Counted from the stretch's first letter, positions 21,341 through 29,955 are shown. The stretch is 35,356 bases of DNA from Candidatus Peregrinibacteria bacterium CG1_02_54_53 (GCA_001872575.1 MNWP01000007.1:1-35356); one strand, 5' to 3'. Numbers and translations are program-made. Notes: generated from the letters alone by a model not told the origin.

Positions 21341-21973
21341 TCAAAACTTCTTCCGTCCCTCAATGAGAAGATAAGTATCCGCTTTCAGAAAGCGTGTGCT
21401 TAAGATCTCGATGCTGTTTTTCTCTCGCAAGTATTCCAGTGTATGGCGATCAAAGCGAGCTCCGTACAGTTTCTCCACGAGCAGAGCAAGGAACTCCTGT
21501 CGTCGCCTCAATGTTTCGTCCTTCGAGTACACGATCTCCAGAAGTTTGAACCTCCCTCCCGGCTTGAGCACTCTGATCATTTCTTCAAGAGCGCGCGGTT
21601 GCAGCTCATCTGGCAAAACGCAGTACAGGAATGTTGCGATGTACCAGTCGAAATGCGCTGAAGGCAGATCCCGCAAATGCAGAGCATCCTGAGGCATGAG
21701 TGTCACGGAACATCTGGCCTGTCGCGCTCTCTTCTTTGCAATCGCGAGCATCTCGGAGCTGAGATCGACCCCTGTCACATGCGCTGTCGAAGAATAGTAC
21801 CTGAGGTTGCGCCCTGTCCCGACCCCTGCTTCCAATACTTCACCTTCAACGTTATTCAACAGCAGAGGCCGCCAGTGCCGGTATTGCCGTTCCCAAGGAT
21901 AATCAAGGATGTCGTAGAACCAGGAGGTCACACGATACTTTTTGGCGAGCAATTGTGTAGAAGCATCTCTCAT
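21341..21973 (-). CDS. class I SAM-dependent methyltransferase
   Basis: A 210-residue UbiE/Methyltransf_11-type enzyme. Motif I VLEAGVGTGRNLRYY (about 46-60), acidic end of strand 2 in VTGVDLSSEMLAIAKKR, post-I DALHLRDLPSAHFDWYIATF, and LKPGGRFKLLEIV as motif III. The N-terminal AKKYRVTSWFYDILDYPWER is the form seen in methyltransferases acting on small molecules such as quinones or phospholipids. No CxxC or arsenic-type cysteines are present, so it is not a second ArsM. A -10-like TTACTT ends 9 nt before the ATG. Confidence 0.8.
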   Translation of the reverse strand: MRDASTQLLAKKYRVTSWFYDILDYPWERQYRHWRPLLLNNVEGEVLEAGVGTGRNLRYYSSTAHVTGVDLSSEMLAIAKKRARQARCSVTLMPQDALHLRDLPSAHFDWYIATFLYCVLPDELQPRALEEMIRVLKPGGRFKLLEIVYSKDETLRRRQEFLALLVEKLYGARFDRHTLEYLREKNSIEILSTRFLKADTYLLIEGRKKF

Positions 21974-22369
21974 ACGTGCTCAAAGTAACGCATATCCTCT
22001 TTCAACGACATCATCCTCGAAGGCGACGAAAGGAAAAACGACGGGGTGATTCAGGACTCCAAGACAGGTGAAAATGGCATGCTAAACTATAATAAGTAGT
22101 ATATGTCAGCTGCCACTTGAAAAAGGCTTCTATAAGCCAAAATACTGAATTTGTCCAGCATGAGACACACCCCTGTTGTACTGTCTCATTTGTCTCATTT
22201 GACCGACAGACCCTTTGGCCTTCGCACACTCAAAATGACCCCCTCAAAAACCTTGTCTGGGACTCAACTATTTTGTTGTCAGACCCCGTCGTTCTGCCAC
22301 TACGTGCGCGTGCTTATATGTCCGCCTGCTGAAGCCGAAAAGTGAAATTTCGCGGACAGTCTCATGCGA
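21974..22369. other. AT-richer intergenic region
   Basis: No convincing gene. It contains a small minus-strand hairpin with T-run at 22120-22138 (GGCTT/AAGCC), possibly the distal terminator of the long CDF-ending operon, and a short tandem repeat TGTCTCATT (two copies near 22184-22201). Base composition is lower in GC than its surroundings. Confidence 0.4.
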
Positions 22370-23236
22370 TCAATTGCAATGCTCACATTCGAGAGCCTTT
22401 GCTTCCTCCGTGGTGACCATCTGCAATGTGGTATGTCCGATACGAAAATGCTCCAATAGCAATGATTTAGCCTTCATGAGAAGCCTCATGCGTTCCTGTC
22501 CGTCCGTGTCCGTGACCGTCAGGTGGGCGCTGAGAAAGCGATCATGAGATCCTGTCTGCCAAATGTGCAAATCATCCACGCTCTCCATATGTTCCAAAGA
22601 TAGAAGCGCGGTTTTCACTTCTTCGAAGTCCAAATCTGACGGCACCGAATCCAGGAGCATGTGAACCGATTCGGAAAGGATCGCGAAGATTTCTTTCAGG
22701 AGGAACAGGGAAAGGACGATGGAAATCGCAGGATCGATCCATTGCCACCCCGTAAAAGTCAGCATGATTGCCCCCACGATGACACCGAGGGAAAAGAGTG
22801 CGTCCTGCAGGGAGTGGATCCATGCACTCTTGAGGTTGAGATTCCCATGTGCTTCCTTTTCCAGAATGTATGTCGCAAGACCGTTTCCCAAGAGCGCAAC
22901 AGCCGCGACGATCAACATCTGTATCCCGGCCACTTCCGTAGGCGAAAACAGGCGCTGCACGGACTCGATGAGAATGAATCCGGCGACCGCGAGCAGCACT
23001 CCTCCGTTCACAAAGGCAATGATGATCTCCGCGCGTTTATAGCCGTAGGTCTTGCGAGTCGTGGAAGGACGAGCCGCCACCTTCATGCCCCAGAGGCTCA
23101 AGATCATGGAGCCGATATCTGTGATGTTATGCAGTGCATCCGCAAGCAGGGCCAAGCTTCCCGTAAGAAAGCCGAAAGTGACCTCAAAGATGATGATGAG
23201 GACGTTCAGGCCGATGGCAATGATGAGGCGTTTCAC
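22370..23236 (-). CDS. cation diffusion facilitator (CDF) efflux protein
   Basis: A 288-residue CzcD/ZitB-type exporter of Zn(II) or related cations in exchange for protons. Six membrane segments; the site-A motif DALHNITD (helix 2) and SAWIHSLQDALFSLG (helix 5) give the His/Asp metal ligands; the C-terminal cytoplasmic domain has VDDLHIWQTGSHDRFLSAHL and ends CEHCN. The start is a GTG at 23236 overlapping the ArsG-family stop as GTGA; the longer frame upstream is antisense to real sequence of that gene. It is the last gene of the operon beginning at 27381. Confidence 0.87.
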   Translation of the reverse strand: MKRLIIAIGLNVLIIIFEVTFGFLTGSLALLADALHNITDIGSMILSLWGMKVAARPSTTRKTYGYKRAEIIIAFVNGGVLLAVAGFILIESVQRLFSPTEVAGIQMLIVAAVALLGNGLATYILEKEAHGNLNLKSAWIHSLQDALFSLGVIVGAIMLTFTGWQWIDPAISIVLSLFLLKEIFAILSESVHMLLDSVPSDLDFEEVKTALLSLEHMESVDDLHIWQTGSHDRFLSAHLTVTDTDGQERMRLLMKAKSLLLEHFRIGHTTLQMVTTEEAKALECEHCN

Positions 23237-23961
23237 TGTCCGATGAATGGAAGTGGCAAAACCATCCGCCACACGTAGTACCCGCCGATGACGAGAAAGA
23301 GCAGCGCCACGGCGATACGGACGAATTTTTCCATGCGTTGCACGATACGAAAAGCGCGTCCCGCCGTCTGCACGCTTACGGCAAGCAGGAGAGAGAAGAG
23401 GATGACGGGGAGCCCCGTCCCGACGGCATAGAGCGGCGGGAGGACGAAGCCCGTGCCCGTCTGCATAGTCATGGGAATGAGCGCACCGAAGAAAAGCGCC
23501 GCACTGTAGGGGCAGAAAGCGAGTGCAAAGAGGGCACCGAGCAGGAATGCACCAATGTAGCCGCGTCGGGAAAGCCATGCCTGCAACCGCTGCGTACGCG
23601 CCCCTTTCCCTCCGCTCGGCCAATGGATCACGCCGAGCATGAGGAGGCCGATGAGGATGAGAACGGGACCAAGTAATAGTTCACCCCAGCCCTGGAAGAA
23701 GCCGGAAACGCGGAATGCGGAGAGGCCCAAAAGCAGGAGGAGCGAGACGATGGTATAGCTAAAGACGCGTCCGAGGGTGTAGACAAGGCCGTTGAGGAAT
23801 GTGCGCGCCGCCGATGCATTCGTATCCTTCGAAAGATACGCGATCGCCGCGATATTCGTCGCAAGCGGGCAGGGGCTGACGGACGTGAGGATGCCCAGCA
23901 GCAAGGCCGTGAGAGCCGGAATGTTGTAGGTGTCGATGAGGGCGTTGAGCGAGTCCGTCAT
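23233..23961 (-). CDS. ArsG-family efflux permease (DsbD-like membrane protein)
   Basis: A 242-residue protein with six hydrophobic segments. TSVSPCPLATNIAAIAYLSKD (Cys31) and LAFCPYSAALFF in the second half are the paired cysteine motifs of the ArsG / aromatic-arsenical efflux permease family, which is related to DsbD and CcdA. The ATG overlaps the ArsF-type gene stop (ATGA). ArsF plus ArsG pairs are found in arsenic gene clusters, and the assignment fits the ArsR and ArsP genes upstream. Whether it exports an arsenical or moves electrons to ArsF is not settled by sequence. Confidence 0.78.
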   Translation of the reverse strand: MTDSLNALIDTYNIPALTALLLGILTSVSPCPLATNIAAIAYLSKDTNASAARTFLNGLVYTLGRVFSYTIVSLLLLLGLSAFRVSGFFQGWGELLLGPVLILIGLLMLGVIHWPSGGKGARTQRLQAWLSRRGYIGAFLLGALFALAFCPYSAALFFGALIPMTMQTGTGFVLPPLYAVGTGLPVILFSLLLAVSVQTAGRAFRIVQRMEKFVRIAVALLFLVIGGYYVWRMVLPLPFIGQ

Positions 23962-24443
23962 GAGGCGCAGGAGAGGAGGTCTCGTATCTTCCGCTCGAAG
24001 TATTCCTTGTACTGCTCCTCATTGGCATAGAGACGCCACACCGTTGTATCTTCCTCGACGTGTTCCTGGCCTTGGGAGATTGCATTGGTAAACAGGGAAG
24101 AGCCGCGGGCTTGGTACTGCAGGACGATCTCACTGTTCTCCGGCAGTTCCCCGTTCACGTCCCGAAAGATGACGCGTCCCGACTCCATTTCCGCAGAGAA
24201 ACTCTCCTTGAGCGTTTCCTTCGCGAGCCTGCCGACCGCGATGCAGGAGATGCACTGTTGTGTCGCGTGAAAGTGTACTACTTCCACTCTCTCGACCGGG
24301 ATGCAGGACATTGATGCTTGTACGGGGTCACTATCGGGCATGGCTTGCGCCGGAGTGCCACCGGTTGCCTGTGAACAGGCTACGAGAACAAGCGGGAGAG
24401 CGACTGTAGAAATTAGAGACAGAGTTGGGCGATAGAAGTGCAT
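23958..24443 (-). CDS. ArsF-family thioredoxin-like lipoprotein
   Basis: A 161-residue lipoprotein: signal sequence with LVAC lipobox (Cys23), then a thioredoxin-like domain VEVVHFHATQQCISCIAVGRL with CISC at 64-67, LKESFSAEMESGRVIFRDVN and a C-terminal helix EYFERKIRDLL. This layout (HxTxxCxxC, followed by DVN) is that of the nitrophenyl-compound nitroreductase subunit ArsF family. Leader TTCATTCCTTCTCCAAGCC precedes ATG. It is coupled to the ArsG-family permease, probably its membrane partner. Confidence 0.75.
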   Translation of the reverse strand: MHFYRPTLSLISTVALPLVLVACSQATGGTPAQAMPDSDPVQASMSCIPVERVEVVHFHATQQCISCIAVGRLAKETLKESFSAEMESGRVIFRDVNGELPENSEIVLQYQARGSSLFTNAISQGQEHVEEDTTVWRLYANEEQYKEYFERKIRDLLSCAS

Positions 24444-24494
24444 GGCTTGGAGAAGGAATGAAAGTGAAGTGAGCGCGGCCCATTGTAACGATCA

Positions 24495-25715
24495 TTACCC
24501 GAACATCAGCCACTCGGGTTTGAAGATGAGCAGCAGCCCGATGAGCAGCATCAGAGTACCGCCAACCAAATGGGAAACGCGGCTGTACTTGTCGGAGAGC
24601 CCTGTCATCTGCAACGTGATCATGGCCGAAAAGAAGACAAAGAGATCATCGAGCATGAAGATGAAGATATAGAGCAGGAGGTAGAGGTAGTACTGCCATA
24701 CAGGCAAGCGGCTCAGCGTCAGCACTTGTGTATATACAGCCGGCAGTCCGGCAGAACAAATCAGCTCCACCAGATTGACCGCAACGGCGAGCAGAATGAT
24801 GCCGCCCAGAGCGAGCAGGAAATTGCTGTTGTAAGCAAACTCTTTCATGCGGGCAAAGACCTTCTGCCGCTTTTCGCCTCCCGTCACTTTGCACCCCCCG
24901 TGCGGATTGGCGAAAAATTCTCTGAGGTAATATCCGCCTCCCCCCAGCGCAACGAGACCGATCGCCAGCCTCACCCAGAGAATAAAACCGATGAAGAGCA
25001 GCAGATTGAGCCATGCCGCGAGGAACAGGAAGTACACACCCGCCGATGTGACGATGAACGCAATGCCCAGAGTCCACATCCGTTTCCTGTTGCTCATACC
25101 AAGCAGCAGGCTGATGAGGAAAATGAGCGTCCACATGGCGCAGGGATTGAAACCATCCAGTGCGGCGACGATGAGCGTGAAGACGGGCAGGGACAGGTTC
25201 TTTGTCCGCACTTCCCCAAGGAACGGCAATGTCAGTGTTTCGGGGATGGCTTTGCCAACGTCAGGCGTCTTTGTGACAGAATGGGATAGTTCCGATCCCA
25301 CGTCGCGGCAGCCGTTTTCAAGCACACAACGAACGGCATCTTCTATTTGTGCACCTGACGTGCGTTCGTCCATCCAGCCGACTACATATTGCTCTCCAAT
25401 GACGGTAAACGGTACGCCGCTGACCACGGCATCCAGTTTTTTGCCCAGTTCAATCATGAGGTCGCGGTTTTGTTTGTTCCCCCAGATTTCATATGCATGC
25501 ACCCGCACTTGTGGATACCGCTGCTCCAATTGATCCAGGAACGGCTTTTCTTTCTCACAATGGGGGCATCCTTCCCCCCAGAAGAAGTAGATATTCACCG
25601 GCTGCTGCGGTTTCTGCGCATGGATGGATGCCGGGGAAAGCACGAGTATGAATGCGCAGGCGAGAAGGGCTGTGAGAAGAAGCTTTCTGGACATAATCAT
25701 GAATGTCGAGCGCAT
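24495..25715 (-). CDS. secreted thioredoxin domain fused to DsbD-like membrane domain
   Basis: A 406-residue membrane protein. An N-terminal signal or anchor segment precedes a thioredoxin/glutaredoxin-type domain with FFWGEGCPHCEKEKPF (Cys50, Cys53) and cis-Pro GVPFTVIG. From about residue 175 there are six to seven membrane segments with LDGFNPCAMWTLIFLISLLLG and VNLVELICSAGLPAVYTQ, the two Cys of a DsbD/CcdA-like transmembrane electron channel. It would carry electrons across the membrane to its own exported dithiol domain. Starts at 25715, 25700 or 25694 are all possible. It lies 3 nt after the ArsP-type gene. Confidence 0.8.
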   Translation of the reverse strand: MRSTFMIMSRKLLLTALLACAFILVLSPASIHAQKPQQPVNIYFFWGEGCPHCEKEKPFLDQLEQRYPQVRVHAYEIWGNKQNRDLMIELGKKLDAVVSGVPFTVIGEQYVVGWMDERTSGAQIEDAVRCVLENGCRDVGSELSHSVTKTPDVGKAIPETLTLPFLGEVRTKNLSLPVFTLIVAALDGFNPCAMWTLIFLISLLLGMSNRKRMWTLGIAFIVTSAGVYFLFLAAWLNLLLFIGFILWVRLAIGLVALGGGGYYLREFFANPHGGCKVTGGEKRQKVFARMKEFAYNSNFLLALGGIILLAVAVNLVELICSAGLPAVYTQVLTLSRLPVWQYYLYLLLYIFIFMLDDLFVFFSAMITLQMTGLSDKYSRVSHLVGGTLMLLIGLLLIFKPEWLMFG

Positions 25716-25718
25716 GGA

Positions 25719-26693
25719 TCAGGCGAGGAGGAAATTGAAGAGGTAGCCGATGAGGATGATCCCGACCGTGACCGTGCCGAAGAAAGCCGCGAGAAGGGGC
25801 AACTCGATTACTTTCTTGAGGATCAACGCCGCAGGGAGCGAGAGGCCGACAATTGCCATCATGAAGGCGAGCGCCGTCCCCATTGGAACGCCCTTTGCAA
25901 CGAGGGACTCTAAGATGGGTAATACTCCGGCTGGATTGGCGTACATGGGAACCGCAACAAGTACCGCCACCGGGAGACTAAAAGCGCCGAGGCGCGTGAG
26001 AATGAACTCGAAGAAATTGGCCGGAACGAATCCATGGATGGCGGCGCCCACGCCGATACCGACGAGAATATAGGGAAGAATGCGCCGGAGAATACTCGAT
26101 GATTCCCGCGCGATACCGGGAAGTGCCTCACGGAGTCCCATACGTTTCGCCTCCGTCGCAGTAATGGCCGCGCTGGCTTTCCATACGAAATCCTCCACAT
26201 ACTTTTCCATGTTGAGCTTGCCAATGACGAATCCGCCTATCATGCCGATGACGCTGCCGGCAAGGACGTAGAGCAGCGCGATTTTGATCCCGAAGAGTCC
26301 GATCATGAGCGCGAACGCAATCTCGCTGATGAGCGGGGAGGAGATGAGGTATGCAAACGTGACCCCCAGAGGAATGCCCGCTTTCAGGAAACCGATGAAG
26401 AGAGGAATGGAAGAACAGCTGCAGAAGGGCGTGATGGCGCCGAAGATCGTCGCGAAGAAGTAATCCAAGCCCCAGAGCTTATGGCTCGCGAGATAGTCGC
26501 GTATGCGTTCAACGGGCAAATAGAAATTGACGATGCCCGATAGAAAGGAGATACCATATACAAGAAGAATGATCTTGGCGGTGTCGTACAGGAAGAAATC
26601 GACCGCTTGACCGAGATGGGACTCCGGCGAAAGGGAAAACAGACTGTATGAAAGCCAGTCGGCAGCGAATTGTAGAGGAAAGAAAATATCCAT
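25719..26693 (-). CDS. ArsP/DUF318-type permease
   Basis: A 324-residue membrane protein with eight or more segments. The family signature TPFCSCSSIPLFIGFLKAGI (Cys91, Cys93) is intact, followed by PLGVTFAYLISSPLISEIA; the second half has VAVPMYANPAGVLPILESLV. ArsP proteins export trivalent organoarsenicals; related DUF318 permeases have other or unknown substrates. The neighbourhood (ArsR, small thioredoxin, ArsF/G, ArsM) supports an arsenical. The start at 26693 has leader CTATTGCTATCCCCTTAACTC. Confidence 0.8.
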   Translation of the reverse strand: MDIFFPLQFAADWLSYSLFSLSPESHLGQAVDFFLYDTAKIILLVYGISFLSGIVNFYLPVERIRDYLASHKLWGLDYFFATIFGAITPFCSCSSIPLFIGFLKAGIPLGVTFAYLISSPLISEIAFALMIGLFGIKIALLYVLAGSVIGMIGGFVIGKLNMEKYVEDFVWKASAAITATEAKRMGLREALPGIARESSSILRRILPYILVGIGVGAAIHGFVPANFFEFILTRLGAFSLPVAVLVAVPMYANPAGVLPILESLVAKGVPMGTALAFMMAIVGLSLPAALILKKVIELPLLAAFFGTVTVGIILIGYLFNFLLA

Positions 26694-26716
26694 GAGTTAA
26701 GGGGATAGCAATAGGA

Positions 26717-27064
26717 TCAGCAGGAACCACAGGAACAACTCTCACCTGCCGGTGGATTCTGCGGGGCACATCGGATGTCGCAAATCTCCTTCCCACTGCA
26801 ACATCCCTCTTCTCCGTCCTTCTCTTCCGTGTGTGCGGCAAGAAGTTTCTTGATCGTCTGAATGTCCGGGACGGAACCGACCAACACGGGCTTACCGTTG
26901 AGCGCAAGCACCGGACTCGATATCGCGCCCATCGTGATGATTTTTTCGATATCCGTGCTGTAGACGATCTCCGTCTGCAAACCCAGTTCCGCTGCAGCTG
27001 CCTTTGTCAGCTCATGCAGCTTCTTGCACTTTGCACATCCGGAGCCAAGGACTTCGATGGTCAT
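26717..27064 (-). CDS. small thioredoxin with Cys-rich C-terminal tail
   Basis: A 115-residue protein. Residues 1-78 are a Thioredoxin_3 / redox-active disulfide protein 2 domain: MTIEVLGSGCAKCKKLHELT with CAKC at 10-13 and GAISSPVLALNGK as cis-Pro strand. The remaining tail has nine cysteines in a short span: EEGCCSGKEICDIRC, then ESCSCGSC at the end. Such tails can bind As(III), Hg(II) or other soft metals. ATG at 27064 overlaps the ArsR stop (ATGA) and is preferred to 27082. The family typically accompanies ArsR-permease operons. Confidence 0.8.
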   Translation of the reverse strand: MTIEVLGSGCAKCKKLHELTKAAAAELGLQTEIVYSTDIEKIITMGAISSPVLALNGKPVLVGSVPDIQTIKKLLAAHTEEKDGEEGCCSGKEICDIRCAPQNPPAGESCSCGSC

Positions 27065-27381
27065 GCTTGAGGAGTTCGCCATAGGAAGTGTGTGAGGGAG
27101 TGAAGATAGTGAGTCATGACTTTCTGATTGATGGAATAGAAGACTTTGAGTCCGTCTTTTCGTGCATGGATGAGGTTCAGTTCTTTCAAGACAGAGAGAT
27201 GGTGGGATGTGAGGTTCTGAGGAAGATCGAGGTGCTGCCATATCTCGCAGACGCAGCGTTCACCTTCCTGGAGCAGGCAGAGGATACGAAGCCGATTCTC
27301 ATCGCCGACCGTACGCAGGAAAGCGGCGTTCTTTATGAGAGCGGCAGTTGTACTCTTTGTCTTGCAGGCAGGAAGATCCAT
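27061..27381 (-). CDS. arsR: ArsR-family arsenic-type repressor
   Basis: A 106-residue winged-helix repressor with the classic alpha-3 metal site ERCVCEIWQHLDL (CxC in the position of ELCVCDL), the helix-turn-helix LPQNLTSHHLSVLKELNLI, and the wing ARKDGLKVFYSI. It should dissociate on binding As(III)/Sb(III). It is the first gene of a seven-gene operon running to the CDF exporter at 22370, with stop-start overlaps or short gaps. Its promoter carries a palindromic operator over the transcription start. Confidence 0.9.
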   Translation of the reverse strand: MDLPACKTKSTTAALIKNAAFLRTVGDENRLRILCLLQEGERCVCEIWQHLDLPQNLTSHHLSVLKELNLIHARKDGLKVFYSINQKVMTHYLHSLTHFLWRTPQA

Positions 27382-27400
27382 AATGGATGTGCGAAACTAT

Positions 27401-27446
27401 ATCAATGAACATTGATGAAGTTACTCGATGCAAACTCTCCTGTCAA
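27401..27446 (-). promoter_or_regulatory. promoter and ArsR operator of the arsenic operon
   Basis: Minus strand TTGACA (27446-27441), 17-bp spacer, TAACTT (27423-27418). The perfect inverted repeat ATCAATG-AA-CATTGAT (27401-27416) covers the expected transcription start near 27411. The region lies just beyond the ACR3 stop codon, so the two arsenic units are separately controlled. Confidence 0.8.
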
Positions 27447-27449
27447 TAC

Positions 27450-28562
27450 TCAGGAACGCGTTTGATGCTCTTTCCCCATAACGATGGCAGGAACAGGGAA
27501 GCCTCGCTTGAGCCGCAACGCCACATTCACGAGTCCGATGAGGACGGGTACTTCGACGAGGGGGCCGATAACCGCGGCCAATGCCGCCCCGGAGTTGATG
27601 CCAAATACCGCAACAGCAACGGCAATCGCGAGTTCGAAGTTGTTACTTGCAGCCGTGAAGGAAAGCGCGGCGGTTTTGGCATAGTCCGTTCCAAGCCTTC
27701 GACTCATCCAGAACGAGAAGAAGAACATGATAACGAAGTAGAGAAGCAGCGGAACGGCGATGCGCATCACGTCGAGTGGGAGGATGAGAATGTTCTTTCC
27801 TTGCAGCGAGAACATCACGATGACCGTGAAGAGCAGGGCAATGAGCGTCAGGGGGCTTAAGCGGGGGATGAACACGTGTTCATACCACGTGATCCCCTTT
27901 GCTTTCACGAGCAGGATCCTTGTTAAAAAACCCGCTGCGAACGGGATGCCGAGGTAGACGAGGACGCTCTCCGCGATGGTTGCTATCGAAATGCCGGACA
28001 AATCCACGTACCCGAAGTTGACCTCGAGCAGAGGGGGCAGCACCTTGATGAAGACGTAGGCGTAGATGGAGTAGAAGAGCACTTGGAAGATCGAATTGAA
28101 TGCCACGAGACCTGCCGCATACTCGGTGTCGCCTTCCGCGAGTTCGTTCCACACGATGACCATGGCGATGCATCGGGCGAGACCGATGAGAATGAGTCCG
28201 ACGGCGTACTCCGGACGACCAGCCAGGAAGAACAGTGCGAGACCAAACATGAGAATGGGACCGATGATCCAGTTTTGCACGAGGGACAGGCTCAAAATGC
28301 GCTTATCGCGGAATACTTTTCCGAGCTTCTCGTAGTGCACCTTTGCGAGAGGCGGATACATCATGAGGATGAGTCCGATGGCAATAGGGATGGACGTGGT
28401 ACCGACCGAGAGATTCGTGACGCCCGAAACGAATGCGGGAGCGATGTCCCCAAGCACGATGCCGACGGCCATCGCAAGGAAAATCCAGAGCGTGAGATAG
28501 CGATCGAGAAACAAAAGGCGGCGGGGAAGTGCGTGAGCCGATATGTGATGCAGTTGATGCAT
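27450..28562 (-). CDS. acr3: arsenite efflux transporter ACR3
   Basis: A 370-residue membrane protein of the bile/arsenite/riboflavin transporter superfamily with ten hydrophobic segments. The ACR3 motif [20 protein letters not shown], with the essential Cys in helix 4, and [21 protein letters not shown] near the C-terminus are diagnostic. It exports As(III) using the proton motive force. The start [10 protein letters not shown] has the leader TCTGCCCCCTTCCCTCCTCC. It lies 25 bp after the ArsM gene on the same strand and may be read from the ArsR promoter at 29780-29809. Confidence 0.92.
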   Translation of the reverse strand: MHQLHHISAHALPRRLLFLDRYLTLWIFLAMAVGIVLGDIAPAFVSGVTNLSVGTTSIPIAIGLILMMYPPLAKVHYEKLGKVFRDKRILSLSLVQNWIIGPILMFGLALFFLAGRPEYAVGLILIGLARCIAMVIVWNELAEGDTEYAAGLVAFNSIFQVLFYSIYAYVFIKVLPPLLEVNFGYVDLSGISIATIAESVLVYLGIPFAAGFLTRILLVKAKGITWYEHVFIPRLSPLTLIALLFTVIVMFSLQGKNILILPLDVMRIAVPLLLYFVIMFFFSFWMSRRLGTDYAKTAALSFTAASNNFELAIAVAVAVFGINSGAALAAVIGPLVEVPVLIGLVNVALRLKRGFPVPAIVMGKEHQTRS

Positions 28563-28587
28563 GGGGAGGAGGGAAGGGGGCAGAGAC

Positions 28588-29454
28588 TCAGCGTGGCTTC
28601 ACGGCAAAGATTTTCACGCTCGCTGCGTAATCATTGATGTTATAGCGTCGAAGCAGGTCAGTCAGTTCGGTATGGAGCGCATCCTGACCGTCTTGATTCA
28701 CGGCCGGTGAGCAACACCCGTTCTCGGCCTCCGAAGTGGGCGAGCAGCAACCGCACTGGTTCTCCACCTTCGCATACGCATTCAGGTCGGCTCCGCTGTC
28801 GATAATCTCGACGTGCGCGAATCCTGCCTGGGCGAGTCCGTTTCGGAATTCCTCGATCGGCAGTGCGCCGGCGATACAGCCGACAAAAGCCATGATATCG
28901 GAACCGAGTTCCGGCGGAAGCGGTTTTTTGAGAGCGATGTCGCTGACGGTAAGCCTTCCGCCGGGCTTGAGTACGCGGAGGATCTCGCGGAAGACCGAAG
29001 TCTTGTCCGGTGCGAGGTTGATGACACAGTTGCTGATCACGCAATCCACCGAGGAGTCAGGAAGAGGAAGACGATCGATCGTCGCCTGGTGGAACTCGAC
29101 GTTGGACACATCTGACTTCTTCGCATTCCTGCGGGCAAGCTCGATCATCTCACTCGTCATGTCGATGCCGATCGCCTTGCCCGTCGGTCCCACTTTTCGG
29201 GCAGCCAGGAGCACATCGATACCGCCGCCCGACCCGAGATCCACGACAACCTCGCCCGGACGCAAATTCGCGATGGCTGTCGGATTCCCGCAGGAAAGCC
29301 CCATGTTGGCTTCTGCCGGGATGGAGGTCAGTTCCTCGGGTGTGTAGCCGAAAGCTTCGGCAACGGCGCGGACACCGTGTTGATCACCGGAAAGACCACT
29401 GACTGCTACGGATGCGTACTGCGAACGTACGGCGTCAGTTATTTGCTTTGACAT
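28588..29454 (-). CDS. arsM: arsenite S-adenosylmethionine methyltransferase
   Basis: A 288-residue enzyme converting As(III) to methylated species. SAM motif [36 protein letters not shown]-type strand 2, and the three conserved cysteines: GLSCGNP (about 55), VISNCVINL (about 145) and FVGCIAGAL (about 195). The C-terminal [19 protein letters not shown] adds cysteines typical of bacterial ArsM. ATG at 29454 is chosen because [17 protein letters not shown] is the usual N-terminus; it overlaps the upstream ArsR stop by 16 nt. The product could be exported by the ArsP-type permease. Confidence 0.93.
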   Translation of the reverse strand: MSKQITDAVRSQYASVAVSGLSGDQHGVRAVAEAFGYTPEELTSIPAEANMGLSCGNPTAIANLRPGEVVVDLGSGGGIDVLLAARKVGPTGKAIGIDMTSEMIELARRNAKKSDVSNVEFHQATIDRLPLPDSSVDCVISNCVINLAPDKTSVFREILRVLKPGGRLTVSDIALKKPLPPELGSDIMAFVGCIAGALPIEEFRNGLAQAGFAHVEIIDSGADLNAYAKVENQCGCCSPTSEAENGCCSPAVNQDGQDALHTELTDLLRRYNINDYAASVKIFAVKPR

Positions 29455-29777
29455 ACTTGCTTGGGGGATGAAGAAGGAGAAGGAAGAGTGGCAATGAGAG
29501 TTTTGAGCCGGACAAGCATGGCGGGCTCGATACAATAGCAGACGCAGGGCCCATCAATTTCACCAGTGATCAAACCCGCTTTCTTGAGTACTTTGAGATG
29601 CTGTGAAACGGTCGACTGCGCAAGCGGAAGCTCTTTCACGATGTCCCCGCACATGCATGAGGTTCGTTTTGTGAGGTGGCGAATGATGCGAACGCGTGCA
29701 GGATGCCCCAGGGCTTTCGCCAGGCGAGCCAGTTCTCCATCAGTTGAAGTCGGACGAGTTGTCCTGCGTAGCCACAT
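29439..29777 (-). CDS. arsR: ArsR-family repressor of arsM-acr3
   Basis: A 112-residue winged-helix protein with [33 protein letters not shown]: a CxC in the alpha-3 position plus a normal recognition helix, followed by [17 protein letters not shown] with three further cysteines in the wing, so its metal site may differ from that of the arsR at 27381. It is the first gene of the arsM-acr3 unit. The predicted -10 lies only 3 nt before the ATG, so the true start or promoter may be slightly different. Confidence 0.88.
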   Translation of the reverse strand: MWLRRTTRPTSTDGELARLAKALGHPARVRIIRHLTKRTSCMCGDIVKELPLAQSTVSQHLKVLKKAGLITGEIDGPCVCYCIEPAMLVRLKTLIATLPSPSSSPKQVCQSK

Positions 29778-29779
29778 CC

Positions 29780-29809
29780 TATCGTATTTTTACGATAAAG
29801 GAAAGGCAA
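29780..29809 (-). promoter_or_regulatory. promoter and operator of arsR-arsM-acr3
   Basis: Minus strand TTGCCT (29809-29804), 17-bp spacer, TACGAT (29786-29781). The perfect inverted repeat TATCGTA-TTTT-TACGATA (29780-29797) covers the -10 and part of the spacer, as expected for ArsR autorepression. The operator sequence differs from those of the other two ArsR genes. Confidence 0.75.
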
Positions 29810-29955
29810 GAATTCCCGACAGCAATCATGCACATAGGGGTGTAGAAAGAAAAGGCCTGATGAATGAATCCACTGAAGAGGTCAGATTGCGCACTGCCCC
29901 GTAACCTGCAACTTCTCTCTCGCAAGCCCTCTTTAACGGATATACTTTTGAATAG

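Noticed and set aside
22011-22229. 72-codon minus-strand frame in the AT-richer gap
   Set aside because: No motif, no leader, unusual composition; the gap holds only a weak hairpin and a short repeat.
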